From Synechococcus sp. PCC 6312 (GTDB taxonomy: Bacteria; Cyanobacteriota; Cyanobacteriia; Thermosynechococcales; Thermosynechococcaceae): a DNA stretch of 64,000 nucleotides. Positions 10,026 to 20,042 of this stretch are shown one piece after another; the stretch's first letter is position 1; each line of letters opens with the position of its first letter. The stretch lies in the NCBI RefSeq assembly GCF_000316685.1, contig NC_019680.1, positions 1,365,501 to 1,429,500 of the forward strand, written 5' to 3'. Below the pieces are notes generated by a model. The model was not told the origin of the DNA. It was given only the letters and a program-made list of their open reading frames with translations, and did not search any database. The position numbers were made by a program, and so were the translations under genes.

Positions 10026-11918
10026 TCAGTCCACACTAGTTTCTCGATCATGGGTGACTGGATGGAAGTAATCATAAATTTGTTGGGCTAGGCGGGGGCC
10101 AATATTGGGAACAGCGGCGAGTTGGGCCAGGCTGGCCGTGCGGATAAAATCAATGGAGCGAAAGGTGGCTAAGAGTTGCTTTTGGCGGTGATAGCCCAGG
10201 CCAGGGATTTCTTCTAAGCGCGACCGCCGCATTCGATCACTTCGTTGTTGACGATGGAAACTGACGGCAAAGCGATGGGCCTCGTCTCGTAAGCGTCTTA
10301 ATAGCTGCACTCCGGGTTGGTCTGGCTCTGTGAGCAGGGGTTGGGATTCACCCGGTAAAAAAATTTCTTCCCGTTGTTTGGCCAGGCTGACGATTTTGAC
10401 ATCTTCTAAAATGCCGCCATCTCGTAACACATTCACCACCGCCGAGAGTTGCCCTTTACCGCCATCAATCATGACCAGATCCGGCCAATTGGCATCCCCG
10501 ACCCGCTCTTTGTTGGGATCATCAAGATACGTCCGAAATCGTCGTTGTAAAATCTCGGCTAAACTCGCAAAATCATCGGAATGGCCGGTTTTAACCTCTG
10601 GGTTGCGAATCTTATACCGCCGATAATGTTGTTTGGCGGGCAGACCATTGATAAACACCACCCGCGACGCCACCGCATCCGAGCCTTGAATATGGGAAAT
10701 GTCATAGCCTTCAATCCGCTGGGGCAGTTCGGGTAAATCTAAGAGTTCAGCTAAATCCTTGAGGGCGGCGGTATTCCGGTCACTGACTTTTTGAGTACGG
10801 GCTAGTTCTAAGAGGGCATTGCGCTCCACCATTTCAATCAGTTCGGCCTTGGCCTGGCGTTGGGGAACGGTAATGGTGACTTTGCGCCCCTTGGCCTGGC
10901 TGAGATAGGCCGCTAAAAATTCAGCTTCTGGTAAGGCGGTTTGCACCAAGATTTCCGGGGGAATCTCGACCGGATCGGCCTGGGCATAATGTTCTTCTAA
11001 GACGCGCTGCAAAATTAAACCCGGTTGACCGGCCTGGGCATCAGCGACAAACCCTAACCGCCCGACTAACCGCCCTGAGCGAATTTGAAATAACTGAATA
11101 CAGGCCTGGTGGTCATCGGCCGCTAAGGCAATGGCATCCCGCGACACCGTATCGTCCGAGAGGGAAACTTTTTGGTCCGCTCCGAGGTGTTTCAATCCGG
11201 CAATTTGATCCCGCAGCCGTGCCGCTAATTCAAAATTTAAGACTTCTGCGGCCTGATCCATCTGAGTTGTTAAGGTATCAATCAGTTCTCCTGTCCGCCC
11301 TTGGAAAATCATCGCCACCCGTTGCAAGGTTTTGCGGTACTCCTCCGGCGTAATTAGTTTTTGACAGACTCCGGGACAGCGGCCCATATCGTAATTGAGG
11401 CAAGGCCGATCCTTAAAGAGGGGCTGGGGGCGTTGGCGCAAGGGAAAGAGGCGTTTGATCAGGCCCAGGGTTTGCCGGAGTAACCTTGTATCCACATAGG
11501 GGCCGTAGTAGCGATCTTTTTCGGCTTCGCGGCGGCGTTTGCGGGTGATAAAAATCCGGGGATAGTCGTGAGACCAGGTAATACAGAGATAGGGATATTT
11601 TTTATCGTCCTTGAGCAAAACATTGAAATGAGGCTGATGTTGCTTAATCAGGTTAGCTTCTAGGGCCAGGGCTTCGGCTTCGGTGTCCGTGACAATAAAT
11701 TCAATATCTGCGACTTGATAGACCATCAACTCCAAACGCGGCCCCAAAGTGGCAGGTTGGCGAAAATAGGATCGGACGCGATTTCGGAGGCGTTTTGATT
11801 TACCGATATAGAGAATTTGATCAGTCTTGTCCCGCATCAGATAAACCCCTGGCTCTAGAGGCAATTCTTTTAAGCGAGCTTCTAACTGCTCCCGATTTTT
11901 AAGTAGCGGCTCCGACAT
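10026..11918 (-). CDS. uvrC: UvrABC excinuclease subunit C
   Basis: 630 residues from the ATG at 11918 ([12 protein letters not shown]); a TTG at 11942 would add eight residues and is less likely. The N-terminal GIY-YIG nuclease ([18 protein letters not shown]) makes the 3' incision. A cysteine-rich segment ([13 protein letters not shown]) and UVR domain follow. The C-terminal RNase-H-like nuclease contains GYDISHIQG and MIDGGKGQL, and the tail has tandem helix-hairpin-helix motifs ([23 protein letters not shown]). It acts in nucleotide excision repair. Confidence 0.97.
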   Translation of the reverse strand: MSEPLLKNREQLEARLKELPLEPGVYLMRDKTDQILYIGKSKRLRNRVRSYFRQPATLGPRLELMVYQVADIEFIVTDTEAEALALEANLIKQHQPHFNVLLKDDKKYPYLCITWSHDYPRIFITRKRRREAEKDRYYGPYVDTRLLRQTLGLIKRLFPLRQRPQPLFKDRPCLNYDMGRCPGVCQKLITPEEYRKTLQRVAMIFQGRTGELIDTLTTQMDQAAEVLNFELAARLRDQIAGLKHLGADQKVSLSDDTVSRDAIALAADDHQACIQLFQIRSGRLVGRLGFVADAQAGQPGLILQRVLEEHYAQADPVEIPPEILVQTALPEAEFLAAYLSQAKGRKVTITVPQRQAKAELIEMVERNALLELARTQKVSDRNTAALKDLAELLDLPELPQRIEGYDISHIQGSDAVASRVVFINGLPAKQHYRRYKIRNPEVKTGHSDDFASLAEILQRRFRTYLDDPNKERVGDANWPDLVMIDGGKGQLSAVVNVLRDGGILEDVKIVSLAKQREEIFLPGESQPLLTEPDQPGVQLLRRLRDEAHRFAVSFHRQQRSDRMRRSRLEEIPGLGYHRQKQLLATFRSIDFIRTASLAQLAAVPNIGPRLAQQIYDYFHPVTHDRETSVD

Positions 11919-12129
11919 GGTGGACAGATGAAGGGTCGTCAAAGGTAGAACGTCAAGGCGGCAAAAAGCCCAGGCCTGGGTCTGCTTAGTCTTTCAAACC
12001 ATATCACCCCCAACCAAAACAAACCTCCAGGCCCGCTTGAGGGAACAACCCAGACAGAAGCAAAACTGATGGGTAATTAACTTGTTAAACTATGTAAAGC
12101 ATTTCTGAATCCAGTTACGAGTTGCGTCT

Positions 12130-13569
12130 ATGCAGGTGGCGATTGTTGGGGCAGGGTTAGCCGGATTAGCGGCGGCCATTGATCTGGTGGATGCCGGCCA
12201 CCAAGTGACGATTTACGAGTCTCGCCCGTTCATTGGCGGCAAAGTGGGGAGTTGGGTCGATCCCGATGGCAATCACATTGAAATGGGCCTGCACGTTTTC
12301 TTTTACAACTACGCCAACCTGTTCGCGCTCCTTGATAAGGTCGGGGCTAGGCAAAATCTCTTACCGAAAGAACATATCCATACCTTTATCAATCGGGGTG
12401 GGATGACCGGAGGCTTGGATTTTCGCTTTCCCCTCGGTGCGCCGTTTAATGGCTTGAAGGCATTTTTCACCACTAGCCAACTGAATGTCCAAGATAAGCT
12501 GCAAAATTCCATTGCCCTTGGCACAAGTCCAATTGTCCGCGGCCTGGTGGATTACGAAGGGGCCATGAAACAAATTCGGGGCCTGGATAAATACAGCTTT
12601 GCCGATTGGTTTCGCCGGCACGGGGGATCTGAAGGCAGCCTCAAACGCCTTTGGAATCCGATTGCATATGCCTTAGGTTTTATTGGTGTCGAAGAGATGT
12701 CGGCCCGCTGTATGCTGACGATTTTTCAGATGTTTGCCGCCAAAACTGAAGCCTCCAAACTGAATATGCTGAAAGGCTCACCCGATAATTATTTGCTTAA
12801 GCCCTTGGTGGATTACTTAACGGCGCGGGGGACAGAAATTTTTACCAGGCGGCGGGTCAGGGAGATTTTATTTGATCAGCAAGAGGGTAAAACTACTGTG
12901 CAGGGCCTGGTGATTGCCAAAGGGGAAGAAACCGAAACCATAATCGCCGATGCCTATCTTTGTGCCTGTGATGTCCCCGGAATTCAACGCCTCATCCCCC
13001 AGGCCTGGCGGCAGTGGCCAGAATTTAACAACATTTTCAAACTAGATGCCGTTCCCGTGGCCACAGTTCAACTCCGCTTTGATGGCTGGGTGACAGAACT
13101 GCAAGACCCGGAAAAACGCAAACAACTCCAACAGGCCAGCGGAATTGACAACCTCCTTTATACCGCCGATGCTGATTTTTCCTGTTTTTCAGATTTGGCC
13201 CTTTCTAGCCCCGCTGACTATTACCGAGAGGGGCAAGGTTCCCTGATGCAAGTGGTTTTAACGCCGGGTGATCCCTTTATGAAACAAAGTAATGAAGCGA
13301 TTGCCCAACACGTTCTCAAACAAATCCATGACCTGTTTCCCTCCTCCCGAGACTTAACGATGACTTGGTTTAGTGTGGTGAAATTAGCTCAGTCTCTTTA
13401 TCGAGAAGCTCCGGGGATGGATCCCTACCGCCCAGCCCAGGCTACCCCAGTGTCTAACTTCTTTTTAGCAGGGAGCTACACTCAACAAGATTATATTGAC
13501 AGTATGGAGGGGGCAACCATGTCCGGTCGGCAAGCGGCACAGGCCATATTGACAGGGTGGAATTCATGA
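12130..13569 (+). CDS. zds: Zeta-carotene desaturase
   Basis: 479 residues. It begins with a dinucleotide-binding fold ([13 protein letters not shown]) and the CrtI/Pds-type [11 protein letters not shown] segment. The C-terminal FAD motif ([19 protein letters not shown]) is intact. This is the plant-type desaturase (also called crtQ) that converts zeta-carotene to lycopene with plastoquinone as acceptor. It is divergent from uvrC. The next gene overlaps its stop codon, so the two form a translationally coupled pair. Confidence 0.96.
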   Translation: MQVAIVGAGLAGLAAAIDLVDAGHQVTIYESRPFIGGKVGSWVDPDGNHIEMGLHVFFYNYANLFALLDKVGARQNLLPKEHIHTFINRGGMTGGLDFRFPLGAPFNGLKAFFTTSQLNVQDKLQNSIALGTSPIVRGLVDYEGAMKQIRGLDKYSFADWFRRHGGSEGSLKRLWNPIAYALGFIGVEEMSARCMLTIFQMFAAKTEASKLNMLKGSPDNYLLKPLVDYLTARGTEIFTRRRVREILFDQQEGKTTVQGLVIAKGEETETIIADAYLCACDVPGIQRLIPQAWRQWPEFNNIFKLDAVPVATVQLRFDGWVTELQDPEKRKQLQQASGIDNLLYTADADFSCFSDLALSSPADYYREGQGSLMQVVLTPGDPFMKQSNEAIAQHVLKQIHDLFPSSRDLTMTWFSVVKLAQSLYREAPGMDPYRPAQATPVSNFFLAGSYTQQDYIDSMEGATMSGRQAAQAILTGWNS

Positions 13570-14024
13570 GTGAGTGGCTTGAGCATACCGTCCAAATTGA
13601 AGTAGCCGCCCCAATGGACTTGGTTTGGGATCTTTGGTCAGACCTGGAAAAAATGCCCCTTTGGATGAAATGGATTGACTCCGTTAAAGTCCTAGAAGAG
13701 AATCCAGATTTATCCCGCTGGAAGTTGGCCACCGGAGGCCTGGAATTTAGTTGGCAATCTCGGATTCGGCAGCAGATTTTTCATCAAATGATTCAATGGG
13801 AATCTGTCGATGGCTTGCCCAATCGGGGGGCGATCCGCTTTTATGATCGCCACGGGAGTAGTATCGTCCGTCTGTCAGTGGCCTATGCCATTCCCGGAGT
13901 TCTGGGAAAAATTATGGATCGATTGTTCCTCGGTAAAGCAGTAGAAAATAACCTGCTGGAATCCCTCCAGGCCTTTCGGGACTATGCCCAGGCTGTGGCT
14001 AAACCGGTTTCCCAACCCAATTAA
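13566..14024 (+). CDS. SRPBCC (START-like) family protein coupled to zds
   Basis: 152 residues from ATG 13566, overlapping the zds stop as ATGA; the upstream GTG at 13557 is less likely. The N-terminal [28 protein letters not shown] and the [29 protein letters not shown] pattern fit the polyketide cyclase/dehydrase (COG2867-like) fold, a hydrophobic ligand pocket. Its fixed place after zds in cyanobacteria suggests a role with carotenoid or quinone substrates. That role is inference. Confidence 0.85.
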   Translation: MSEWLEHTVQIEVAAPMDLVWDLWSDLEKMPLWMKWIDSVKVLEENPDLSRWKLATGGLEFSWQSRIRQQIFHQMIQWESVDGLPNRGAIRFYDRHGSSIVRLSVAYAIPGVLGKIMDRLFLGKAVENNLLESLQAFRDYAQAVAKPVSQPN

Positions 14025-14126
14025 TTTAAGAAAAACTGGCCTGTACTGGTACAGACGAGCAGAGTAAGGTTATCCTGATAGCAATCTTGCTCAATTTTTG
14101 TCTTTTTTTACCAACTTTATGCCACT

Positions 14127-15641
14127 GTGAGTGCTCCCCCCCGTAGTCCCAACCCCAATCCTCCCCTCTCACTGGGCGAACAAGTGGAGCGTTTACCGGC
14201 CCTGTTTGCAGCGGCGCGCCCTCAACGTCCAGGTGATAATGGCTCGCGCTCAAGTCGGATTACCCCAGCCCAAACCGAATTGATTCGTTGTTTGAAAACT
14301 ATTTTGGAGCAGCCCCTCCCCCAAGAAGACGGGATTTTGCGCGGCGGCTATCTGCAACGGTTAATTGAAGCCTATGCTCAGTTATTTGCCAGTTGTTTAT
14401 CTGGAAGCAATAGCCAACTCCAACACCAGGCCCTTGTTCAAACCGTCCAACGCCTCAGCCAAATCCCGATGACGGTAATCCAAGAAGATTATGATCGTCT
14501 CAACCGGGGTCATTATAACGTCCCCCTCAAGCAGCTTGTTCTCTCCTTTAGTCGTCCTACCTTGGCTCAACGGGCTACCCCCCCCACCTTAACGGAAGCG
14601 GAATGTTTTTTAGCCATTTTTATCCAAGCCCTCCGTCAACAACTGGGTTCGGTGGTTTTATTCAGTGATGAATTTAGGCGCGACTATCGAGATTTACTCC
14701 GGAGTGTCTGTAAGGCAGCCCCCGATCCGGAACTTTGCCAAAGTAATCTCCCCGGTTGGCTTTGGGAAGCAATGAAGTCCTTTGACCCCCTCAAGGCGTT
14801 TAGTGCCACAGGCCATGGGCGGCCAACCTTTGAGGCCTGGGTGCGAACCGTTGTCAATAATAAACTGGCCGATGAAAAACGGAAGCTCCTCAAGCGGGAA
14901 GCCGATGAACTGCTGTTCTATGAAAGTCGGGCCCTCCCCATGTTTGAACAGCGCTATGGGGCAGCTGGGGCAGCGGTGCAAGAGGAGTTAGATTTAGCTG
15001 CTTGTTGCCAACTGATCAAAATTGTCCAATCGGAAATCACTGACCCCCGGATTCGGGCCTCAACCACCCGCCTTCGTCAACAAATTGCCCAACTCTTGGG
15101 GTGGACGATTGAATATACCCGCGAAATTCATCAACAAGTCCGGCGGATTTTGGGGCGTTATGTCCAGTCAACCCGCTCTCTGAACATTACCTCCACTGAC
15201 AGCAATCAAGAATGGATTGATAATTACCCCGATGCCCGTACCCTGCCTAATTTAGGAAATCAGGGGGTAGATTGCATGGTGGAATTTCTCAATGATCAGC
15301 AAACACCTATCTGGGTGCGAGATTGGTGCGAAAAACGGCGGACTCAGGCCGAAATTGCCGCCGAACTCTTTGTCAGCCAACCCACTATTTCCCGTTGTCT
15401 CGGCCGTGAATATCGTCTCTGGCTTTACCGTAAGTTCTTCAAAGATCAACAAACCCCAGAATGGATGAGGCAATGGTACGATACCCAAACCATATCCAGT
15501 CCCCATCAACGGCGGCAAGCGCGACGGGATATTCATGGAGACTATGCCCGTGGTGTGTTTACGGCAAAGCAGATTGATGACCAAATTGAGGCGCGGCTAG
15601 AGGAATGGTGCTTACGCAATGGCATTTATTATTTAGCCTAA
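14127..15641 (+). CDS. Sigma-70-like DNA-binding protein, divergent
   Basis: 504 residues from GTG 14127. Residues 1-210 are helical and not recognised. Residues 218-254 (FDPLKAFSATG...TFEAWVRTVVNNKLADEKRKL) resemble sigma-70 region 2. Residues 405-432 (RTQAEIAAELFVSQPTISR) are a clear helix-turn-helix like region 4 or a resolvase-type HTH. No classical region 1.2 or region 3 is visible, and the protein is too long for an ordinary ECF factor. It is followed 34 bases later by a DUF1822-like gene, a pairing I recall from other cyanobacteria. It may be a specialised sigma factor or a regulator derived from one. Confidence 0.6.
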   Translation: MSAPPRSPNPNPPLSLGEQVERLPALFAAARPQRPGDNGSRSSRITPAQTELIRCLKTILEQPLPQEDGILRGGYLQRLIEAYAQLFASCLSGSNSQLQHQALVQTVQRLSQIPMTVIQEDYDRLNRGHYNVPLKQLVLSFSRPTLAQRATPPTLTEAECFLAIFIQALRQQLGSVVLFSDEFRRDYRDLLRSVCKAAPDPELCQSNLPGWLWEAMKSFDPLKAFSATGHGRPTFEAWVRTVVNNKLADEKRKLLKREADELLFYESRALPMFEQRYGAAGAAVQEELDLAACCQLIKIVQSEITDPRIRASTTRLRQQIAQLLGWTIEYTREIHQQVRRILGRYVQSTRSLNITSTDSNQEWIDNYPDARTLPNLGNQGVDCMVEFLNDQQTPIWVRDWCEKRRTQAEIAAELFVSQPTISRCLGREYRLWLYRKFFKDQQTPEWMRQWYDTQTISSPHQRRQARRDIHGDYARGVFTAKQIDDQIEARLEEWCLRNGIYYLA

Positions 15642-15675
15642 TTTCAAACTTGGCCGAAGCTATTCACTTGTACGG

Positions 15676-16509
15676 ATGATACTATTTATGAGTTCTATGT
15701 TTGCCCCTGTAGTTCCTATTGCTCGGCAGGCCTGGGATGCGGCCCAATCCGTCTTGCAAACCTGTAGCCCCCATCGCCAAAAAGCGGCCTTACCTTACCT
15801 GTTGGCAATGTATAGCTTTATGGCCTGGTGGGAAGAGGATGCGCAGGCCAGCAACGGTGGTTTAGAACGGGAGTTATCCTTAACGACGACTTGGTGTGAA
15901 CAACCAGAGGTTTTAGAACTGATCAATCTGGCCGATTTGAATGTGGAGGGAGTGCAGTTAGCTTTCTATCCTCTCGAGGTTGGTCAAAGCAGTTTTGAGA
16001 TTCATTGTCCAACATTCTTAGGGGTTTTACAGGCTGACTTGGCTGTGGCCGTAGAGTTAGATCGGCATCAGTGCTGGGCTAAATTACTAGGTTTCTTAGA
16101 TCGGGCGGCTTTAGTTCAACATTGGCAAGCCCAGCCCCCAGATACCCAAGGTTTTTCCCCAGTGCCCCTAGAACTTTTGCAACCGATTTACTACTTACCT
16201 GAGCAAATTAGCTACCTTCAACCCGCGATCCCCCAGGCCAGCCCTAAAACCCAGGCTAAAGCTAAAGCCAATAAAACTAATCGCAATCAGCCCCAGCCAG
16301 CCTCAGGTACGCCCACAGATGTCCATCACCTCACGGCTAAGTTGCTGCAATTGGGAGTCACACCGGTCGCCCCAGGCCTGGAAGGACAATCCACAGAAGC
16401 GACTCCCAGGATTTCTACCCAGTCAAAAGATGCTAGTTCCGTGAATCGTTTAGTCCAGGCCTTGCAGATTTATAACGGCATCAGTACCATTGAGAAGATC
16501 AACTATTAA
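15676..16509 (+). CDS. DUF1822-like protein
   Basis: 277 residues. The N-terminal two thirds (KAALPYLLAMYSFMAWW, then LINLADLNVEGVQLAFYPLE, VAVELDRHQCWAKLLGFLDRA) follow the DUF1822 pattern, a cyanobacterial family of unknown function. Residues 185-260 are a low-complexity linker rich in Gln, Ala and Pro. Short spacing to the sigma-like gene suggests an operon. It could be a partner or anti-sigma-like regulator of that protein; this is inference from position only. Confidence 0.6.
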   Translation: MILFMSSMFAPVVPIARQAWDAAQSVLQTCSPHRQKAALPYLLAMYSFMAWWEEDAQASNGGLERELSLTTTWCEQPEVLELINLADLNVEGVQLAFYPLEVGQSSFEIHCPTFLGVLQADLAVAVELDRHQCWAKLLGFLDRAALVQHWQAQPPDTQGFSPVPLELLQPIYYLPEQISYLQPAIPQASPKTQAKAKANKTNRNQPQPASGTPTDVHHLTAKLLQLGVTPVAPGLEGQSTEATPRISTQSKDASSVNRLVQALQIYNGISTIEKINY

Positions 16510-16568
16510 ACCCGGATTACCCTCTCTTGTCGGGGTCTAGCATAGATTTGGCAGAATTACCAGCGAGA

Positions 16569-17318
16569 TCAGGTTGTACTCTTGATCACTCGGTAGGCAA
16601 CACTCCCATTTTGATAAAAGGGTTGATAGACAACGCCACTGCAACTGAAATACTGGCTACCATTTTGATTCAAGGCCTGGCAACCATCAGGTAAATAGGA
16701 AACTACCGCTCCTACGGGTGGGGCGACCACAATATAGGAGCTACCTTGGGGAGATAAATAAACTCCATCGGAATAGAGATAGGGCGTACCCGACACATAG
16801 ATGTTGGTGTAGTAGGGAGGGGGTTGACTAATAGCTGCCCCAATCGCTAATCCACCCGCGAAAGCCGCAGCCCCCCAACCCCAGCCAGGTGGGACATAAT
16901 AGCCTCCTCCGTACCAGCCACCGCCACGCCAGTTATTTCCATCCACATTGACCGTATTGCCACTGATGTTGGTGATATTCCGGCTCGGATCGTTGGTATT
17001 AATGGTTCGATTTGGGCTGTAGGTATTGATTGTATTACCGCCGCGGTTATTGACGGTATCATTGCTAAAATTGCCGCTGTTAACCCGAGTTGAACTGGAG
17101 TTAAGGCCACTGCTACTGACGGGGCGACTGGTGAAATTACTAGAATTTTGGAGATTGTGGGAAAAGCTGCCACTTTGACGAACATTGGTACTCCGAATAT
17201 CACCTCCGCTAAAACTTCGCCCCCCGCCAGAGGGACGGGCCTGGGCCATGGTCATTAACCCTAAGGACATGGCCAAGCTCAGGGCAGAGAGGCAGAGAAC
17301 AGAGGAACGTTTCATCAT
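16569..17318 (-). CDS. Secreted low-complexity protein with DUF6515-like C-terminus
   Basis: 249 residues. A Sec signal peptide ends near QARPSGGG. A long Ser/Asn/Thr/Gly-rich region (residues about 30-135, many NTIN and RNIT motifs) is followed by a glycine-rich hydrophobic stretch (GWGWGAAAFAGGLAIGAA). The C-terminal repeat-like region (VVAPPVGAVVSYLPDGCQAL, then YFSCSGVVYQPFYQ) resembles DUF6515. Probably cell-surface or periplasmic; function unknown. Confidence 0.65.
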   Translation of the reverse strand: MMKRSSVLCLSALSLAMSLGLMTMAQARPSGGGRSFSGGDIRSTNVRQSGSFSHNLQNSSNFTSRPVSSSGLNSSSTRVNSGNFSNDTVNNRGGNTINTYSPNRTINTNDPSRNITNISGNTVNVDGNNWRGGGWYGGGYYVPPGWGWGAAAFAGGLAIGAAISQPPPYYTNIYVSGTPYLYSDGVYLSPQGSSYIVVAPPVGAVVSYLPDGCQALNQNGSQYFSCSGVVYQPFYQNGSVAYRVIKSTT

Positions 17319-17645
17319 GAAGCTACCAAATCAGTATCGCTATTCGATGCCATTCTAGCGAACCCGTCCCGATGGGCCTTTGGAACGGGGACTGGCTGGG
17401 TCAAGACGGTATGGTTCTAAGGTTGTCAAATTAAGCGAATCTGCCCTACCCCTTGGAAATGAGAGAATCAGATGTGTCGCCTGAGGCAAACTATTCTGAC
17501 TCGAAAAATCTAATCAGTTGTTTTCTCAACTATTGCATCAGATGGGTTTTAACTGGTTTCTCACCAACCCCAATTGGTTCAGTCCATAGGATTATTCAGT
17601 CTTTTTTGATGCGTGTTTGATACGTGCTAATCCAGGTAAGTGCCG
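17319..17645. other. Divergent intergenic region
   Basis: About 330 bases between the secreted protein gene (minus) and a membrane protein gene (plus). No gene, repeat or RNA is recognised. Presumed promoters for both genes. Confidence 0.4.
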
Positions 17646-18383
17646 ATGTATCCAATCCGAGACTTTCTCGTCATTGCTTGGTATCAGGCCCGCCAGCGTT
17701 TACCCCTTTGTTCCCTAGGGTTGTATTTAGCTTTGATGGCGATGGTGGCAGCCGTATTTACACCCATCTATATCGGACGGTTGAGTCGTGCAGTCCCAGG
17801 AGTAGTCATTCGGTCTGGAGATTCTCTCAGGAACTTTGAAGGGATTATGGAACCAGGCCTGGAACAGCAGTTCGAGAAGATATTTCTCCCAATTAGCATT
17901 TTATTTTCAGCCCTGCATCAGTTTTGGCTACCTTGGATCATGGCCTTGGTCTTTGCGGCGTTCATCACTCAATACTTTGTTGCTCAGCGCAGTCGGATCA
18001 ATTGGTTTGGGCTAGGGGCGGGAAGTTCAGGCATGGCCATTGTCCTGATGGTGTTGGGGTTATGGGTTGAACCCGTGCTGGCAGTGGTCATCCCGATTGT
18101 GGGCTTTCCAGCCGGAGCGGCGGTTGTGTTTCTGTATCGGGAATTGGAATGTCAACGCCTGGCCTGGCGATCATGCTTGGCAATTACCACGTTGGCAACG
18201 CTATTTGGGTTGATTTTGGGAATTTGGTTGTTAATTGGCTTTTTACAATTTCGGGCCATTGGGATTCCGGCGGGACAATCCGGGCATACCTTGGCCTTGG
18301 TGCTGTTCCCCTATGTTTGTTTCCTTGGCCTGGGCTTGGTGATTGCCCTCTTATCCCCTTGGTTTCGCCGTCCTTCAGCCTAG
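17646..18383 (+). CDS. Multi-pass membrane protein, unknown
   Basis: 245 residues from ATG 17646 (MYPIRDFLV); a GTG two codons upstream is an alternative. Six or so hydrophobic segments are visible, with a loop at about residues 45-75 (RAVPGVVIRSGDSLRNFEG). The pattern of paired helices resembles ABC-transporter-linked or YIP-type membrane proteins, but no diagnostic motif is present. The gene stands alone upstream of the pil operon. Confidence 0.6.
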   Translation: MYPIRDFLVIAWYQARQRLPLCSLGLYLALMAMVAAVFTPIYIGRLSRAVPGVVIRSGDSLRNFEGIMEPGLEQQFEKIFLPISILFSALHQFWLPWIMALVFAAFITQYFVAQRSRINWFGLGAGSSGMAIVLMVLGLWVEPVLAVVIPIVGFPAGAAVVFLYRELECQRLAWRSCLAITTLATLFGLILGIWLLIGFLQFRAIGIPAGQSGHTLALVLFPYVCFLGLGLVIALLSPWFRRPSA

Positions 18384-18944
18384 AATTGCTACCTCCCTTA
18401 GGTTGCGAAAGTCGTTATCAAGAGCACACCAACCTATAACAGATGATGACTTTTATCTTGTCGGTTTAGGGCAGATGTCTTGCAGTTTTGCTTCAGACTC
18501 CTGATCTACAGTCATGAATCCCAGGCCTGCAATCAATTCACTTAAGATGAAAGAGTGTGGCCTGAAACGATGAAGGGTGAGGGAGTCCCAGCCCTGATTG
18601 TTGGAAATGACCCACCTTAGGGAAATTGATAGTAGCCGTCCCGTGCCAATTTGTGCCTTTATCCCCCTTGATGGGGATCATTTTTGTGACATTCAGGAAA
18701 CTGTCTGGCCAGATATTAAAGTTCTGTTACCCTCCAGCTATGGTTAGGGTCGGGATTCGCTTAGGGCTAGACAGTATTTTGTGTTTCTTTGAGGCGGCGC
18801 ACCCGATTCACTCAGTTCTGCATAAGTCCTGAGAATTAGCCCTAAAGCATTGGTAGTTGACGGTTTGCTCCTCTTCGTTTATTTCTGATTGGATTGTTCA
18901 TTATCGTCCAATTTTTCGGCCTATATGGGAATTTAGGTGCAGTT
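18384..18944. other. Long intergenic region upstream of pilM
   Basis: About 560 bases without a convincing gene. A 68-codon frame at 18626-18832 lacks a plausible ribosome-binding site and family resemblance. The region presumably contains the promoter and leader of the pilMNOQ operon. I see no recognisable riboswitch, although its length leaves room for a leader RNA. Confidence 0.4.
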
Positions 18945-20024
18945 GTGATTGCTAGTTTATTTACCAAACCAAAACAAGGCCTGGGCATAGAACTTACCCC
19001 GGAGCGAGTCAATATCGCCCTTTTAGAGCAGGGACGGCAGGGAATTAAGTTAAGTTCCTTTGTCTCTGTTCCCCTCAACGAAGGTGCCATCGAAGAAGGG
19101 CGGATCATGGACACAGCCACCGTGGCAGAAGCCATTCGTCAAGGTCTCGAAGAAAAGAAGATCAAGGCCAAAAATGCTATCAGTGCTATTCCTATGGGAG
19201 ATGCGGTGATTCGCTTGATTCGCCTCCCTGCGGAATTGAGTAATGCCGAGCTTCGGGAAATGGTGCTGTACCAAGAAGCTCCCCTTTATCTGCCCTTTCC
19301 CCGAGAAGAAGCTGATGTTGATTATCAGAAGTTGGGTAGCAGCCTGGATGATGATGGGATTGAGCGGGTGGAAGTTTTGCTGGTGGGGACGTTGCGCTCT
19401 GTCACTGATACCATCGCCAGTACGTTTATCCAGGCCGGTGTGCAACTGACAACGTTAGAAGTGTCTAGCTTTGCCCTGATGCGGACGATGCGAGAACAAC
19501 TCCAGCAATTAGTTGGGGAAGCCGTGGCGATTGTGGATATTGGCTACGACGGTACAGAAATTAGCATTGTTAAGGATGGGATTCCCCAATTTAATCGTAA
19601 AGTCCCCATTGGCACAGCCCGGATGCAAGAGGCTATTAGTCGAGCCATGAATTTACCGCCAGCAATGGGTGTGGATCTGCTTAGTAGTTTATCGGTTCCC
19701 GTGGGACAAATAGATGGTGTTCCAGCTAACCCAAGTTCGGCGGCAATCTTACGAGTGTTGGGGGATTTATCCGATGAAATCCGCCGTTCGATTGATTTCT
19801 ACTTAAATCAAGGTGAAACATTAGAAATTTCGCAACTTCTTTTGGCGGGAGTTGGGGCAGGAATTGGTCAAATTGATGACTTTTTTAATGAAAAGTTGAA
19901 CTATGTCACCCTCCTCATGGATCCGATTGCCAACCTCTCACTCCAGGTGAGTGATGAACTTTCCCCAGATAAACGCCCAGGCCTGGGAACAGTCATTGGT
20001 CTGGGTTTGCGCGGCGTACTCTAA
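18945..20024 (+). CDS. pilM: Type IV pilus assembly protein PilM
   Basis: 359 residues from GTG 18945 (MIASLFTKPKQGLGIEL); a TTG at 18894 would add an unlikely hydrophobic stretch. The protein has an FtsA/actin-like ATPase fold, with conserved segments GIELTPERVNIALLEQ, PMGDAVIRLIRLPAELS and VAIVDIGYDGTEISIV. PilM is the cytoplasmic ring component that binds the N-terminus of PilN. It is the first gene of pilM-pilN-pilO-pilQ, which supports twitching motility and natural transformation. Confidence 0.95.
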   Translation: MIASLFTKPKQGLGIELTPERVNIALLEQGRQGIKLSSFVSVPLNEGAIEEGRIMDTATVAEAIRQGLEEKKIKAKNAISAIPMGDAVIRLIRLPAELSNAELREMVLYQEAPLYLPFPREEADVDYQKLGSSLDDDGIERVEVLLVGTLRSVTDTIASTFIQAGVQLTTLEVSSFALMRTMREQLQQLVGEAVAIVDIGYDGTEISIVKDGIPQFNRKVPIGTARMQEAISRAMNLPPAMGVDLLSSLSVPVGQIDGVPANPSSAAILRVLGDLSDEIRRSIDFYLNQGETLEISQLLLAGVGAGIGQIDDFFNEKLNYVTLLMDPIANLSLQVSDELSPDKRPGLGTVIGLGLRGVL

Positions 20025-20042
20025 GCAGGAGATGAGCGACTT

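Noticed and set aside
14684-14981. Antisense open frames within the sigma-like gene
   Set aside because: Shadows of the plus-strand gene, without plausible starts.
18626-18832. 68-codon frame in the gap upstream of pilM
   Set aside because: No ribosome-binding site or recognisable family; likely chance.
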